DNA of 64,000 nucleotides from Motilibacter aurantiacus (GTDB lineage: Bacteria > Actinomycetota > Actinomycetes > Motilibacterales > Motilibacteraceae): NCBI RefSeq assembly GCF_011250645.1, contig NZ_JAANNO010000005.1:214863-278862 (forward strand). Direction: 5' to 3'. The translations under genes were made by a program, and so were the position numbers. This document shows, in pieces, positions 51,143-61,045 of the stretch. Every line of letters begins with the position of its first letter. The stretch's first letter is position 1. The notes below the pieces were generated by a model that saw nothing but the letters and a program-made list of their open reading frames with translations, did not search any database and was not told where the DNA came from.

Positions 51143-52069
51143 GTGCAGCAGGGGCGGGGACCGGGGCTGCTCCTGGGCGGAGTCGCGATCGTCGCGTTCC
51201 TGCTCGGGGCCGGCGTCGTCGCGGGCGTGTTCCTGCTGCGCGACGACCCCGACGTCGTGGCCGGCGGTGACGGCGGCGCGCCCAGCGCCTCCGCGAAGCC
51301 GCTGCCCCCCTCCGCGCCGCGGCCCGCCGGACGGCCGGGCCCGGACAACACCGGAGTGCCGGCCGACGTCACGCTGCGCCCGAGTGACATCGTCGACGTC
51401 ACCGCGCCCGGGACGGTCCTCGACGGCCTCGACCTGGGGTGCCTGCGCATCAAGGCCGACGACGTCACGGTCAAGCGGTCACGGATCCGCTGCGACGCCG
51501 ACGACCTGCCGGCCGTGCGCGCGGACGACGGCGTGGACCGGTTGCTGCTCGAGGACACCGAGATCGACGGGATGGGCGTCACGAGCATCGGCATCGGCTT
51601 CGCCCGCTTCACCCTGCGGCGGGTCAACGTGCACAACACCGTCGACGGCGTCCGGGCCGGCGACTCCTCGGTCATCGAGGACTCCTGGATCCACAGCCTG
51701 GCCCGCAAGCCCGGCACGCACAACGACGGCATCCAGAGCATCCGTGGCAACGGCATCGTCATCCGGCGCAACACCATCGACGTGTTCACCGATGGCGACT
51801 TCATGAATGCGGCGTACATCATCAGCGCGGGCTCCGAGCGCAGCGTGACCGACGTCCGGGTGGAGGACAACTACCTCAACGGCGGCAACTACACCGTCTA
51901 CCTCGGTGACAGCGACGCGAAGAGCGTGTCCGGCGTGGTGTTCCGGCACAACGTGTTCGGCGGCGACTTCCGCTACGGGCCGCGGGTCGCGATCCCGGAA
52001 GGGACCGTGTGGGAGGGCAACAGGCTGGCGTCCGGCGCCGAGGTCCCGGGCAAGACGGGCAAGGGCTGA
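51143..52069 (+). CDS. Membrane-anchored right-handed beta-helix protein (copy 3, no Ig-like module)
   Basis: 308 aa. N-terminal membrane anchor LLLGGVAIVAFLLGAGVVAGVFLL (about residues 9-32), a short Ala/Pro linker, then PDNTGVP and a beta-helix like those of the two preceding proteins (VTVKRSRIRC, LLLEDTEIDGMG, FTLRRVNVHNTVDGVRAG, KPGTHNDGIQS). It lacks the Ig-like module and the paired cysteines of the other two. GTG with GGGAGG. TAGGTT at 51104-51109 may be its -10. Third member of a tandem family. Confidence 0.87.
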   Translation: MQQGRGPGLLLGGVAIVAFLLGAGVVAGVFLLRDDPDVVAGGDGGAPSASAKPLPPSAPRPAGRPGPDNTGVPADVTLRPSDIVDVTAPGTVLDGLDLGCLRIKADDVTVKRSRIRCDADDLPAVRADDGVDRLLLEDTEIDGMGVTSIGIGFARFTLRRVNVHNTVDGVRAGDSSVIEDSWIHSLARKPGTHNDGIQSIRGNGIVIRRNTIDVFTDGDFMNAAYIISAGSERSVTDVRVEDNYLNGGNYTVYLGDSDAKSVSGVVFRHNVFGGDFRYGPRVAIPEGTVWEGNRLASGAEVPGKTGKG

Positions 52070-52073
52070 GCAG

Positions 52074-52985
52074 CTAGGCGCGGGGGCTGCGTGCAGACAC
52101 GCGGGACTTCAGCCGCAGCCAGGTGCCGACGTAGCGCACGTAGAACTCCGCGAGCACGTAGCCGGCCTGGTCGGCGCGGCGGGGCAGCCGGGGGTCGACC
52201 GCGGCCCGGCGCACCGCCCCGATCGGCGGGACCAGGCCACGCAGCACCTCGTCGGGGGTGACGAGCGGCCTGCCGGCGAGCTCGCGGGCGTCGCGGCTGC
52301 CGGCGACGACGCGCGCGAGCTTGGCCCCGAGCTCGCCGAAGGTGCGCCGAGCAGGGTGGCGCACCGCGGCGGCCGGGGCGTAGCGCCAGGAGTGGCCCGC
52401 CGCCGCCGCTCGCTGGCCGAACTCGCGGTCGCCACCCGAGCGCAGCCGCTCCTCGAACTCCCCCACGGAGGCGAACACCGACCGCCGGGCGAAGAGGTTG
52501 GCCGTGGCCGCAAAGCGCAGCTGGTCGACGTAGCGCTCCTGGGGGAAGGCCTTCACCAGCTCGTAGGCCTCCACCGGCGACAGCCGGCCGGCCGCGGCCG
52601 CGAACAGGGCGATCGACCCTCCCACCAGGTCGACGGGGGGCGTGCCCTCCAGGGCGAGCAGCCCCTCCTCGAGCCAGCCGGGCACCGGGCGGCAGTCGGC
52701 GTCCGTGAACGCCAGGACGTCCGCGCGAGCCGCGCGCAGCCCCGCGTTGCGGGCGGCGTACGAGCCCGGGCGGGCCTCGCTCAGCCAGCGCAGCTGCAGC
52801 CGCTCCCCCGGCATCGTCGCCGGCCTCGGGGTGGACGAGCCGTTGTCGACCACGAGCACCTCGAAGCACGAGGCGTCCAGGGTCTGCTCCTCCAGCGCGC
52901 GCAGGCAGGCCGCGAGGTGCTCCCACTGGTCATAGACGGGGACGACCACGCTCACCCGCAGGCCGCCCGCCCACCCGGTCGTCAC
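52074..52985 (-). CDS. Glycosyltransferase family 2
   Basis: 303 aa, GT-A fold. RVSVVVPVYDQWEHLAACLRA, LVVDNGSSTPRP, the metal-binding DADC in [30 protein letters not shown] and a C-terminal helical part. GTG start overlaps the flippase stop (GTGA). Last gene of the six-gene glycan operon. Likely adds a sugar to the lipid-linked repeat unit. Confidence 0.9.
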   Translation of the reverse strand: MTTGWAGGLRVSVVVPVYDQWEHLAACLRALEEQTLDASCFEVLVVDNGSSTPRPATMPGERLQLRWLSEARPGSYAARNAGLRAARADVLAFTDADCRPVPGWLEEGLLALEGTPPVDLVGGSIALFAAAAGRLSPVEAYELVKAFPQERYVDQLRFAATANLFARRSVFASVGEFEERLRSGGDREFGQRAAAAGHSWRYAPAAAVRHPARRTFGELGAKLARVVAGSRDARELAGRPLVTPDEVLRGLVPPIGAVRRAAVDPRLPRRADQAGYVLAEFYVRYVGTWLRLKSRVSARSPRA

Positions 52986-54466
52986 CTCCGTCCCCGCTGT
53001 GCCAGCACGAGCCGCACGCTCTCACGAGTCGGCCGCCAGGCCAAGGTGAGCGCGGCGTGGGTCAGCGCGGCGGGCAGGCACACGGCGAGGAGGACGACGA
53101 GGGGCGGCCCGTCGACCAGCGCCTGCAGGCCGGTGGCCGCCGCCCCGGTCGCGGCGGCGAGCACGGCCGGGCGCCACACCGCGCCGCCGACGTCGCCCAG
53201 CGAGAGCGGGGTGTCGCGGACCGCGTTGGCGAAGCCGGGGACGGCGAGCACCAGCTGGCCCACGGCGTACGAGACCGCGACGCCGAGCGGCCCCCACGGC
53301 AGCCCGGCGGCGATGGACGCGACCATGAGCGGGCGGCTCACCAGGGCCCATCGGGCCATGCGGCCGGTGGAGCCCCACGAGACGTAGATCCAGCCGTTGG
53401 TGTTGCCGACGACGTGCACCACCCCCGCGAGCCCGAGCGCGCGGAAGATCGGGACCGCGTCGTCCCAACCCGGCCCGAGCAGCAGGGCGACGACCTCGGG
53501 GGCGCAGACCACGAGCAGCACGACGAGCGGCATGCCGACGAGGGCCAGCCCTCCGACCGCGCTGCGGTAGAACGCGCGGTACTTCGCCGGCTCGGCGCGC
53601 AGGATCGACAGCACCGGGACCGCGACGGAGGCCAACGGCCCGTTGAGCTGCTGCAGGGGCAGCAGGAGCAGCGTGTAGGCCCGCGAGTAGAGGCCGAGCG
53701 AGGTCGCGCCGCTGACCTTGCCGATGAGGACGTTGTCGGCGTTGCGCGAGATGTAGTTCAGCAGGTTGAAGGTGCTCACCCCGCCGCCGAAGGAGAGCAT
53801 CTCGCGGATGCCGGCGCCGCGGCGCGGGCTGCCCGGCCGCCAGCGGCAGAACGTCCAGAGCAGCGCCGCCCGCGTCCAGCCGGCGGTCAGCGGCAGCACG
53901 GCCAGCGCCCAGTAGCCCGCGCCGGCCTCTGCGGCGGCGATCGCGGCCACCACGCCGACGGCGAAGGACCCGGTCTCACAGACGGCCAGCGCCCCGAAGC
54001 GGAGGCGGCGCTGCAGGAGCGCGGCGTGCTGCACCGAGAGCCCGCCGGCTACGAAGCCCAGCGCGAGGACCGCGGTCAGCCCGGTGAGCTCGTCGCGGCC
54101 GTAGAAGGCGGCCACGAGCGGGGCGCACGCCGCCACCAGGGCGGCCAGCACGGTGCCCAGCGCGGCGTTGACCCAGAAGAGCCCGGTCACCTGCCGGTCC
54201 TCGAGCTTGTCCCGCTGGACGGTCGCGGCCGCCAGCCCGAGGTCCTTCACCTGCTCCGCGAGGCCCGTGACGGCGACGACCATGGCCACCAGGCCGAAGT
54301 CGCCGGGCAGCAGGAGCCGGGCGAGCACCGCCGTCGACAGCGTCTGCAGGACCAACCGGCCCCACTGCCCGCCGAGCGTGACCGCGAGGCCGCGAGTGGC
54401 CCGGCGCCCGAGCGCGGGCCGCAGGCTCCCGCGCTCGAGCGACTCCGCGCCCCTGCTGCTCCCCAC
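52982..54466 (-). CDS. Polysaccharide flippase (Wzx/MATE-like, lipopolysaccharide biosynthesis family)
   Basis: About 494 aa with 12-14 membrane helices. ALGRRATRGLAVTLGGQWGRLVLQTLSTAV at the start (a standard family opening), LLPGDFGLVAMVVAVTGL, and RNADNVLIGKVSGATSLGLYSRAYTL in the middle. It moves lipid-linked repeat units across the membrane. The GTG here has a weak site; a CTG four codons upstream overlaps the giant protein's stop as CTGA. It sits in the same operon as the glycosyltransferases. Confidence 0.88.
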   Translation of the reverse strand: MGSSRGAESLERGSLRPALGRRATRGLAVTLGGQWGRLVLQTLSTAVLARLLLPGDFGLVAMVVAVTGLAEQVKDLGLAAATVQRDKLEDRQVTGLFWVNAALGTVLAALVAACAPLVAAFYGRDELTGLTAVLALGFVAGGLSVQHAALLQRRLRFGALAVCETGSFAVGVVAAIAAAEAGAGYWALAVLPLTAGWTRAALLWTFCRWRPGSPRRGAGIREMLSFGGGVSTFNLLNYISRNADNVLIGKVSGATSLGLYSRAYTLLLLPLQQLNGPLASVAVPVLSILRAEPAKYRAFYRSAVGGLALVGMPLVVLLVVCAPEVVALLLGPGWDDAVPIFRALGLAGVVHVVGNTNGWIYVSWGSTGRMARWALVSRPLMVASIAAGLPWGPLGVAVSYAVGQLVLAVPGFANAVRDTPLSLGDVGGAVWRPAVLAAATGAAATGLQALVDGPPLVVLLAVCLPAALTHAALTLAWRPTRESVRLVLAQRGRR

Positions 54467-54474
54467 CGGCCCGC

Positions 54475-57400
54475 TCAGCTGCCCGGCAGGGTGAGGACCT
54501 CGTGGGCGTCGGTGAACGCGAACCCGCCGGACGGGCCGCCGCCCACCACGTGCACCTTGCCGTCGAGCACGGCGGCCGATGCGCCGTGGCGCGGCGTCGG
54601 GATGCGGCGCAGCACCTTCCACGCGTCCGCGGCCGGGTCGTACTGCTCGACGACGTCGAACGCGCTGCCGTCCGGCGCGACCTCGCCGCCGATCAGGAGC
54701 GCCTTGCCGTCGACGACCACGCTGGCCATCGTGCGCCGGCCGGTCGGCATGGCCGCCTTCGCGGTCCAGGCCCGCGTCGCCGGGTCGTACGCCTCCACCG
54801 TGGTGTGCGTCGCGACCGAGGTCGCGCCGCTGGCCAGTCGGGTGCGGCCGCCGAAGACGTAGAGCGCGCCGCCGAGGACCGCGGTGCCGGGGTTGTCGCG
54901 GGCCGTCGGCAGGCTCGGCGCCACCGACCAGGTGCGGGACGCGGGGTCGTAGACCTCGACCGCCCCGGTCGACGCCCCGTCCTCGCTCATGCCGCCGACG
55001 ACGTAGACCTTGCCCTCCACGACCTGTGCGCTCGCGCCACCGCGCGCGGTCGGCATCGCGGGCAGGGCCGACCAGGCGTCCGCCGCCGGGTCGTACGACC
55101 AGCCCGCCGCCTGCGCCCCGCCGAACGCGTCCGTGGAGCCACCGAGGACGAGCAGCTTGCCGTCGAGGGTGGTGACCGCGGGGTTCTCGACCGCCGCGCC
55201 GGGCATGTCGGCCTTCCGCGTCCAGGCCTTCGCCACGTCGTCGTAGACGTAGAGGCGGCTCGAGTGCGAGCGATCCGTCTTGCCGCCGACGAGGTACATC
55301 ATCCCGTCGATGACGGCCGCGCCGGAGTCGAGCAGCTTCTCGGGCAGCGCGGGTGCGTCGGCCCAGCAGCCGATGTCCTGGGGCTCGAGGATCGTGATCG
55401 CGTTGCCGCCGAACTCGCCGACCACGATCGTCCCGTCCGGGCCCTGCGCGATCGGCAGCGGGTCCTTGAACCCGCCGACGAGCCGCTTGGCCGAGGTCAC
55501 GCTGCGCCCGTCGGCGCTCAACTGGACCAGCGTGACGTCGTCGCCGACGCTGTAGTTGGTGATGAGCAGGGACGTGTCCAGCTGGCCGCAGAAGGCGCTG
55601 CCCCGGTACTCGACGATGCCGTTGGCCGAGCGGTTGGGGCCGAGGTCGAACAGCGGCGCGGCGTAGTTCGCCGCGGCCGGCACTCCCTGGTAGCTGCCGT
55701 CCTTGAAGACGCACTCACCGCGGGTCGGGTTGGGAGTGCCGTAGTAGCGCCCCTCCTCGATGAGGTTGAGGTCGTCGTTCTGCAGGCCGGGGTTGTTGCC
55801 GCCCTGGTTCCACGGCCGGGTGTCGCCCATCCCGGTGCACGGTGCGGACGCGCTGGCCGGGTAGCTCCCGACCACGCCGAGACCGTTGTTCGGCCCGTAG
55901 ATGAGGCCCTTGGACGAGATCACGAAGTCGTAGGTGTTGCGCAGGCCGGTCGCGAACGTCTTGACGTCGCAGCCGAGGCCCGACCTGGACATGTCGCTCG
56001 GGTCGGCGCAACGGCCGTTGAACCCGGGGGCCTTGACGTTGGCGACCAGCAGCGCCGCCGACAGCGGCTGCTCGGCGCGGTCGCTGAACTCGGTCTTGGC
56101 GGTGTTCGGCGCACCGGCGCCGGTGTTGCCGCCCTGGGCGATGTAGAGCCGGCCGTCGGGCCCGAAGTGCAGTGAGTTGGTGCTGTGGTTGGCGAACGAG
56201 CGCGGCAGGCCGGTGATGACGTCGGTGCGCTCGGCCAGCCCGGGGCCCGACAGCCGGGTCACCGTGCCGGAGTCCACCTCGCCGGCGTCGACCACCGGCG
56301 AGGAGTGCGCCACCCAGACGATGACGTTGTCCGGGGTCGAGGCCGGGTCGACCGTGAGGCCCAGTGCCATGCGGGTCCCGAGCGTGCTCACGATCTGCCG
56401 GTCCACCACCTTGTGCTGGGCGTCCAGGGTGAGCACGTGGATCTTGCCGAACATGCTCTGGACGTACAGCTTGCCGTCCGGCCCCATCGCCATCGACGTG
56501 GGGAACGGGACGTCGTAGGAGGTGCGGGTGAACGGGTAGTCCGGCGAGCTGGCGATGTCGAACTCGCCGCCGAGGCTGAAGGAGGAGAACGGGTACGTCA
56601 CGGCCTGCGCCGCGCTCCGGTGCGTCGCGAGGATGCCGCCGAAGCTGCGCGTGCCGACCCGCGGGTCGATGCCGGCGGCGTCGAAGCTGAAGAACTCGCC
56701 GGGCGCGGTGAAGGTGGACAGCGGGGTGAGGCCCGCGTCACCGACCTTGTAGTAGGCCGTCACGGTCCGCTTCGTCGGGTCCGACCTGATCGCCAGCTGC
56801 ACCGGCTGGTCGGACGCCACGGCGGTGATCGGCGAGTTCTTGCGCGACACCTCGACGCCGGCGACCTCGAGCACGTGCTCGAAGCGCAGGCCGTTCGGGG
56901 TGGAGGCGATCACCATGCGGTCGACGTTGTCCTGGCCGTAGCCGAACCAGACCCCGGCCTGCTCGTACCTGCCGGTCACGGCGGGCATCCCGGCGATGGT
57001 CGCGCTGATCGTCGCGATCTCGCTGTCGCCGTCGAACCCGACGCCGACCATGTTGTCCTGGTCGTTGTCGCCGAGGTGCGGGCGGCCCGCCGTCGTCGTG
57101 ACGTTCAGCGTGCCGGTCTCGAGGTCGACGTCGAGCAGGTCACGGCGGTAGGCGTTGCCGGAGTCCTTCTTCAGGATCGTCGTGAACCCGGTGCCGAGCC
57201 CGTCGGCGTCCAGCATCGCGCCGCTGTCGTAGCGCCAGGCGAGGTTGTAGGGCGTGTCGACCTTGATGAGGTCGCAGGCCACCGGGCTGCACCCGCCGGT
57301 GTCGCCGACGGTCAGCTCGACGGTGAGGACGCCGTCGAACGCGCCGGGAGCCGTCGCCCGCACCGTCGCGGTGAAGTGTCCGGGAGTGAGCCCGGCCGGG

Positions 57401-59625
57401 TCGGCCACGAGCTGTACCGCGGCGGGGGCGGTGGCCGTCGGGGCCACCCGCAGCCAGGGCGCGTCGCTCGCCAGCGTCACGGCGGTGCCGGGCTGCTGCG
57501 CCGACAGCTGGGCCTGGCCGCTGACCGTCGCGCCGTTCTGGTCCGTGGCGAAGGCGATCGACGGCGCCGACCAGGTCAGGGCGTTCGTGCCGTTGTCCGT
57601 GGTGAAGGTCGCCGCGACCAGCTTGGTGCCCGCCGCGGAATCGACCTTCGCGGTGATCGTGTGGGTGCCGTCCGGGATCGCCGTCGTGTCGAACGCGGCG
57701 GCAGAGTGCGTGACCGAGCCGGGCGCGTAGTCGAAGGGGGCGGTGGCGTCGACGCGCACCGGCTCGCGGGCCGCCGCCGGGTCGTCGAGGTACCAGGACA
57801 CGCTCGTGACGCCGGTGTCGGGCGCGAGGAACGGGTAGACCGCGCTGCCGGTGAGGGCGGCCCCGGCCAGCGGGACGGGCGCGGTGCGCTTGGCGTTCCT
57901 GCTGAAGACGACGGAGTACGCCGTGTCCCCCGCCCCGGCCGGCACGTCCACCGTCACCGGGATCACCAGCTGGGGCAGCGAGGGCGCGGTGACCGTGACG
58001 CTGCCGCTGGAGGTGCCGACCGGCAGCCCGGCCGGGTCGACCGTGACCGAGAGCGTGGCGGGAGCGGTGCCGGCCGCGGGCGTGACCGTGAGCCACGGAG
58101 CGGACGCCGCAGCGGTGTACGCCGCCGACGCGCCGGACAGCGCCACGGCCCGCGTCACCGGGCCGGAGCCGGCGGCCGCGGTCACCGCGAGGGACGCCGG
58201 GTCGGCGATCAGGGCCGGCGCCGGGCCGGCCGCACGGACCGTCAGGGTCACGCCGAGGACGGCGGGCGTCGCGCCGGTCGACGTCGCGCGCAGCGTGGCG
58301 CTGTGCGTGCCCGGGGCCAGGCCGGCGGGGTCTGCGGTCACGGCGACGGTGCCGCTGCCGGTGATCGAGGCGGGGGCGCGCAGCCAGGCCGCGTCGCTCG
58401 CCAGGCCGACGGCCGCACCCGTCGGGGCCGTCAGCTGGACCTGCGACACCGTGGCGGTCGCACCGGCCTCGGTGGTCAGGGCCAGCGTGGGGGCGGCCCA
58501 GGCCAGCGCCCTCGTGCCGTTGGACGTGGTGAAGGTGGCGGTCACGGTGGAGACGTCGGAGCCGCTCGTGACCTTGGCCGTGATGGTGTGCGAGCCGTCG
58601 GCGAGAGCGGTGGTGTCGAGGGCCGCGGCGGCGTGGGTGACCGAGCCCGGCGCGTAGTCGAACGGGGAGGTCGTGTCGACGCGGACCGGGGCGCCCGCGG
58701 TGGCCGGGTCGTCGAGGTACCAGGACACCGACGTCACACCGGCGTCCGGGGACAGGAACGGGTAGACGCCGCCGGAGACCGTGGCGCCGTTCAGCGCGAC
58801 GGGCGACGTGCGCTTCGCGTTCCTGCTGATGAGCACCTGGGACCCGGAGGCCGCGCTGCCGGAGACCGGGGTGACGGTGACGCTGACGGGGACGACGACG
58901 GGCTGCCGGCCCTCGGCGGTGACCGTGACGTTGGCCGTGGCGCTGCCGACGGGCAGCGCGGAAGGGTCGGCCGTGAGGGTCACCGCGGCGGGAGCCGTGG
59001 CGCCGGCGGTCGACAGGCGCAGCCAGGCGGCCGAGGACGTGAGCGCGAAGGGGACGGCGGGGCCGGACACTGACAGCGTGGCGGTCTGCGCGGCGCTGCC
59101 CTGCTGGGCTGCCAGCGCGAACGACGCCGGGCTCACGGTCAGCGCGGGCGCCGGGGAGGTCTTGGCGAAGGCCGCCGACAGCACCTGGATGGCGCCGCTG
59201 CTGGGCACGATCTCGGCCGTCACGGTATGGGTGCCGACCGGGAGGGTGCGGGTGTCGAAGGGCAGCGCGCTGTCGTCCCTGGCCGTGCCGGCGAAGTCGT
59301 GCGGAGCGCCCTTCTCGACGAGCCGCGGGGCCTTGGCGCGCTCCGGGTCGTCGAGGTAGAAGCGCACCTCGCGGACGCCGGTCGACGGCGCGGTGAAGAT
59401 GTAGACGTTGCCGTCGGGCAGGCTCGCGCCGGCCAGCGGTGCCGCGCCGGTGCGCTGCGGCGAGAGGCTGTAGGAGAGCGTGACGTCGGACGCGGCCCCG
59501 GCCGTCGCCGGGGACAGCCCCGCCAGGACGGCGAGGGCCGCCACCAGCGCGGTGACCGGAGCGAGCAGCCGGGAGCGCGGGCCACGCCACGCGAGCCGGC
59601 GCAGGTGCGGGGTGCTGTGGGTCAT
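54475..59625 (-). CDS. Giant secreted multidomain protein: Ig-like modules, BACON-like repeats, two beta-propellers
   Basis: 1716 aa. Signal peptide to about residue 45. Three copies of the Ig-like module (about 48-155, 263-368, 568-678) with VYxF, WYLDDP and GTHT/GSHT signatures. Four BACON-like sandwich repeats (160-250, 375-465, 470-562, 685-775; motif APWL, DPAGLPVG). A LamG-like domain (about 785-1040), a sugar-dehydrogenase-like (GSDH/PQQ type) beta-propeller (about 1060-1415) with FGPDGRLYIAQGGN, and a Kelch propeller (about 1418-1716; VEVYDPASRTWS, AAMPTARGG). Embedded in the glycan operon, 4 nt after a GT4. Probably a surface adhesin or carbohydrate-binding protein; whether the sugar-dehydrogenase part is active is unknown. 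Confidence 0.88.
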   Translation of the reverse strand: MTHSTPHLRRLAWRGPRSRLLAPVTALVAALAVLAGLSPATAGAASDVTLSYSLSPQRTGAAPLAGASLPDGNVYIFTAPSTGVREVRFYLDDPERAKAPRLVEKGAPHDFAGTARDDSALPFDTRTLPVGTHTVTAEIVPSSGAIQVLSAAFAKTSPAPALTVSPASFALAAQQGSAAQTATLSVSGPAVPFALTSSAAWLRLSTAGATAPAAVTLTADPSALPVGSATANVTVTAEGRQPVVVPVSVTVTPVSGSAASGSQVLISRNAKRTSPVALNGATVSGGVYPFLSPDAGVTSVSWYLDDPATAGAPVRVDTTSPFDYAPGSVTHAAAALDTTALADGSHTITAKVTSGSDVSTVTATFTTSNGTRALAWAAPTLALTTEAGATATVSQVQLTAPTGAAVGLASDAAWLRAPASITGSGTVAVTADPAGLAPGTHSATLRATSTGATPAVLGVTLTVRAAGPAPALIADPASLAVTAAAGSGPVTRAVALSGASAAYTAAASAPWLTVTPAAGTAPATLSVTVDPAGLPVGTSSGSVTVTAPSLPQLVIPVTVDVPAGAGDTAYSVVFSRNAKRTAPVPLAGAALTGSAVYPFLAPDTGVTSVSWYLDDPAAAREPVRVDATAPFDYAPGSVTHSAAAFDTTAIPDGTHTITAKVDSAAGTKLVAATFTTDNGTNALTWSAPSIAFATDQNGATVSGQAQLSAQQPGTAVTLASDAPWLRVAPTATAPAAVQLVADPAGLTPGHFTATVRATAPGAFDGVLTVELTVGDTGGCSPVACDLIKVDTPYNLAWRYDSGAMLDADGLGTGFTTILKKDSGNAYRRDLLDVDLETGTLNVTTTAGRPHLGDNDQDNMVGVGFDGDSEIATISATIAGMPAVTGRYEQAGVWFGYGQDNVDRMVIASTPNGLRFEHVLEVAGVEVSRKNSPITAVASDQPVQLAIRSDPTKRTVTAYYKVGDAGLTPLSTFTAPGEFFSFDAAGIDPRVGTRSFGGILATHRSAAQAVTYPFSSFSLGGEFDIASSPDYPFTRTSYDVPFPTSMAMGPDGKLYVQSMFGKIHVLTLDAQHKVVDRQIVSTLGTRMALGLTVDPASTPDNVIVWVAHSSPVVDAGEVDSGTVTRLSGPGLAERTDVITGLPRSFANHSTNSLHFGPDGRLYIAQGGNTGAGAPNTAKTEFSDRAEQPLSAALLVANVKAPGFNGRCADPSDMSRSGLGCDVKTFATGLRNTYDFVISSKGLIYGPNNGLGVVGSYPASASAPCTGMGDTRPWNQGGNNPGLQNDDLNLIEEGRYYGTPNPTRGECVFKDGSYQGVPAAANYAAPLFDLGPNRSANGIVEYRGSAFCGQLDTSLLITNYSVGDDVTLVQLSADGRSVTSAKRLVGGFKDPLPIAQGPDGTIVVGEFGGNAITILEPQDIGCWADAPALPEKLLDSGAAVIDGMMYLVGGKTDRSHSSRLYVYDDVAKAWTRKADMPGAAVENPAVTTLDGKLLVLGGSTDAFGGAQAAGWSYDPAADAWSALPAMPTARGGASAQVVEGKVYVVGGMSEDGASTGAVEVYDPASRTWSVAPSLPTARDNPGTAVLGGALYVFGGRTRLASGATSVATHTTVEAYDPATRAWTAKAAMPTGRRTMASVVVDGKALLIGGEVAPDGSAFDVVEQYDPAADAWKVLRRIPTPRHGASAAVLDGKVHVVGGGPSGGFAFTDAHEVLTLPGS

Positions 59626-59629
59626 CGGG

Positions 59630-61045
59630 CTACTTCTCTCCGAGTGCGCGTGGTGTCGCCGCGGGCCGCGAGTGCGCGACCGCCCCCCGCTCCGGCAGGT
59701 GGACGACTCGCCGGGTGAGGTCGATCGTCCGCCGCTGCACGCCGAGCAGCTCGTCGTACAGGCCGACATAGCGGATCGCCTGCTTGTCCCAGTAGAGCGT
59801 GCGCTCGATGCGCTCGCGCCCGAACGCCCCCATCTCCTTGCGCTTGGCCGGCGCGTCGAGCAGCGCGGCCATCTGCTCGGCCAGCTCCTCCTCGGTGCGG
59901 ACGTAGACCGCCGCCCCGCGGGCCGAGCGCCGGGTCTCGACCAGGTCGGTCGCGACCACCGGCAGGCCGTGGGCCATGTACTCCAGCGTCTTGTTCATGG
60001 TGGAGCGGTCGTTGAAGTCGCACTTCGGGTCCGGCGTGATGCCGAGGTCCGCGGTCGACAGCCAGCGGCGAACCTCGTCCGGGCCCACCCGCCCGGTGAA
60101 CGTCACCCACGGGCCGATCCCGAGCTTCCCGGCCAGCTCGCGCAGGGCGGGCAGGCTGTCGCCGTAGCCCAGCAGGCCGAACTGGCAGTCCGTGCGCCCC
60201 AGCTCGTGCACGTAGTGCGCGATCGCGCGCAGCAGCCGGTCCACCCCGTCCTGCGGCCCCATGATGCCGAGGTAGGTCACGAGGAACCGGCGGCCCGCCC
60301 GCAGCTCCGGAGCGGCCGGGCCCGGGCGCAGCCGGCTCGGGTCCGGGCAGCTCATGACGATGCGCACGTCGGCGGCGGAGCGCCGGCCACGGGTCATCGC
60401 GATCTGGCGGTAGGACGTGTTGGTCGCCACCACCTTGTCCGCGACCCGGTAGGACGCCCGCTCGAGGACCTTGACGGCCCGGTAGAGCAGCCCCTGCCGG
60501 CCGAACCGCGCCTCGAACACCTCCGGGCAGAGGTCGTGCTGGTCGTAGACGAAGCGCTTGCCGAAGGGCTTGTAGAGCAGGGCGAGCAGCCAGTACGTGT
60601 CCGGGGGGTTGCACGCCTGGATCACGTCGAAGCCGTGCCGGCGCAGCACGTGCAGCGACAGCAGCGCCGTACGGATCCAGCAGTAGGCGAACTCCCAGAC
60701 GTACGACAGCGCTCCCGCGGTGGCGGGGGGCGGGGCGTAGGTGTGCACGTGGACGCCGTCGAGGTCGAAGTGCGCGGCCTCGCCCTCGCCGCGCGGGCAG
60801 ATGACCGACACCTCGTAGCCCGCCGCCACCAGGGACGAGCACTCGGCGCGCACCCGGCGGTCGATGGAGTACGGCATGTTCTGCACCACGACGCACACCC
60901 GGCCGGCGACCTCGCCCGTCGCCCCGGAGGCGGCACCGCCCGCGCGCGACTGGACGGCGGGCTGGTCCGCACGGGCCGCGCCGTGCCGCGCGGAGGACAG
61001 CCCGAGCCGCGACCGACGCCGCTCCACGTGCTCGAAGGTGGTCAC
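59630..61045 (-). CDS. Glycosyltransferase family 4
   Basis: 471 aa GT-B enzyme. A basic leader of about 45 residues, then GRVCVVVQNMPYSIDRRVRA, FDVIQACNPPDTYWLLALLY and FVYDQHDLCPEVFEARFG. Donor domain with VTYLGIMGPQDGVDRLLRA, and LGITPDPKCDFNDRSTMNKT followed by LEYMAHGLPVVATDL. This pattern fits lipid-linked sugar GTs of actinobacterial surface glycans. GTG start overlaps the previous GT's stop (GTGA). Third gene of the operon. Confidence 0.9.
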   Translation of the reverse strand: MTTFEHVERRRSRLGLSSARHGAARADQPAVQSRAGGAASGATGEVAGRVCVVVQNMPYSIDRRVRAECSSLVAAGYEVSVICPRGEGEAAHFDLDGVHVHTYAPPPATAGALSYVWEFAYCWIRTALLSLHVLRRHGFDVIQACNPPDTYWLLALLYKPFGKRFVYDQHDLCPEVFEARFGRQGLLYRAVKVLERASYRVADKVVATNTSYRQIAMTRGRRSAADVRIVMSCPDPSRLRPGPAAPELRAGRRFLVTYLGIMGPQDGVDRLLRAIAHYVHELGRTDCQFGLLGYGDSLPALRELAGKLGIGPWVTFTGRVGPDEVRRWLSTADLGITPDPKCDFNDRSTMNKTLEYMAHGLPVVATDLVETRRSARGAAVYVRTEEELAEQMAALLDAPAKRKEMGAFGRERIERTLYWDKQAIRYVGLYDELLGVQRRTIDLTRRVVHLPERGAVAHSRPAATPRALGEK

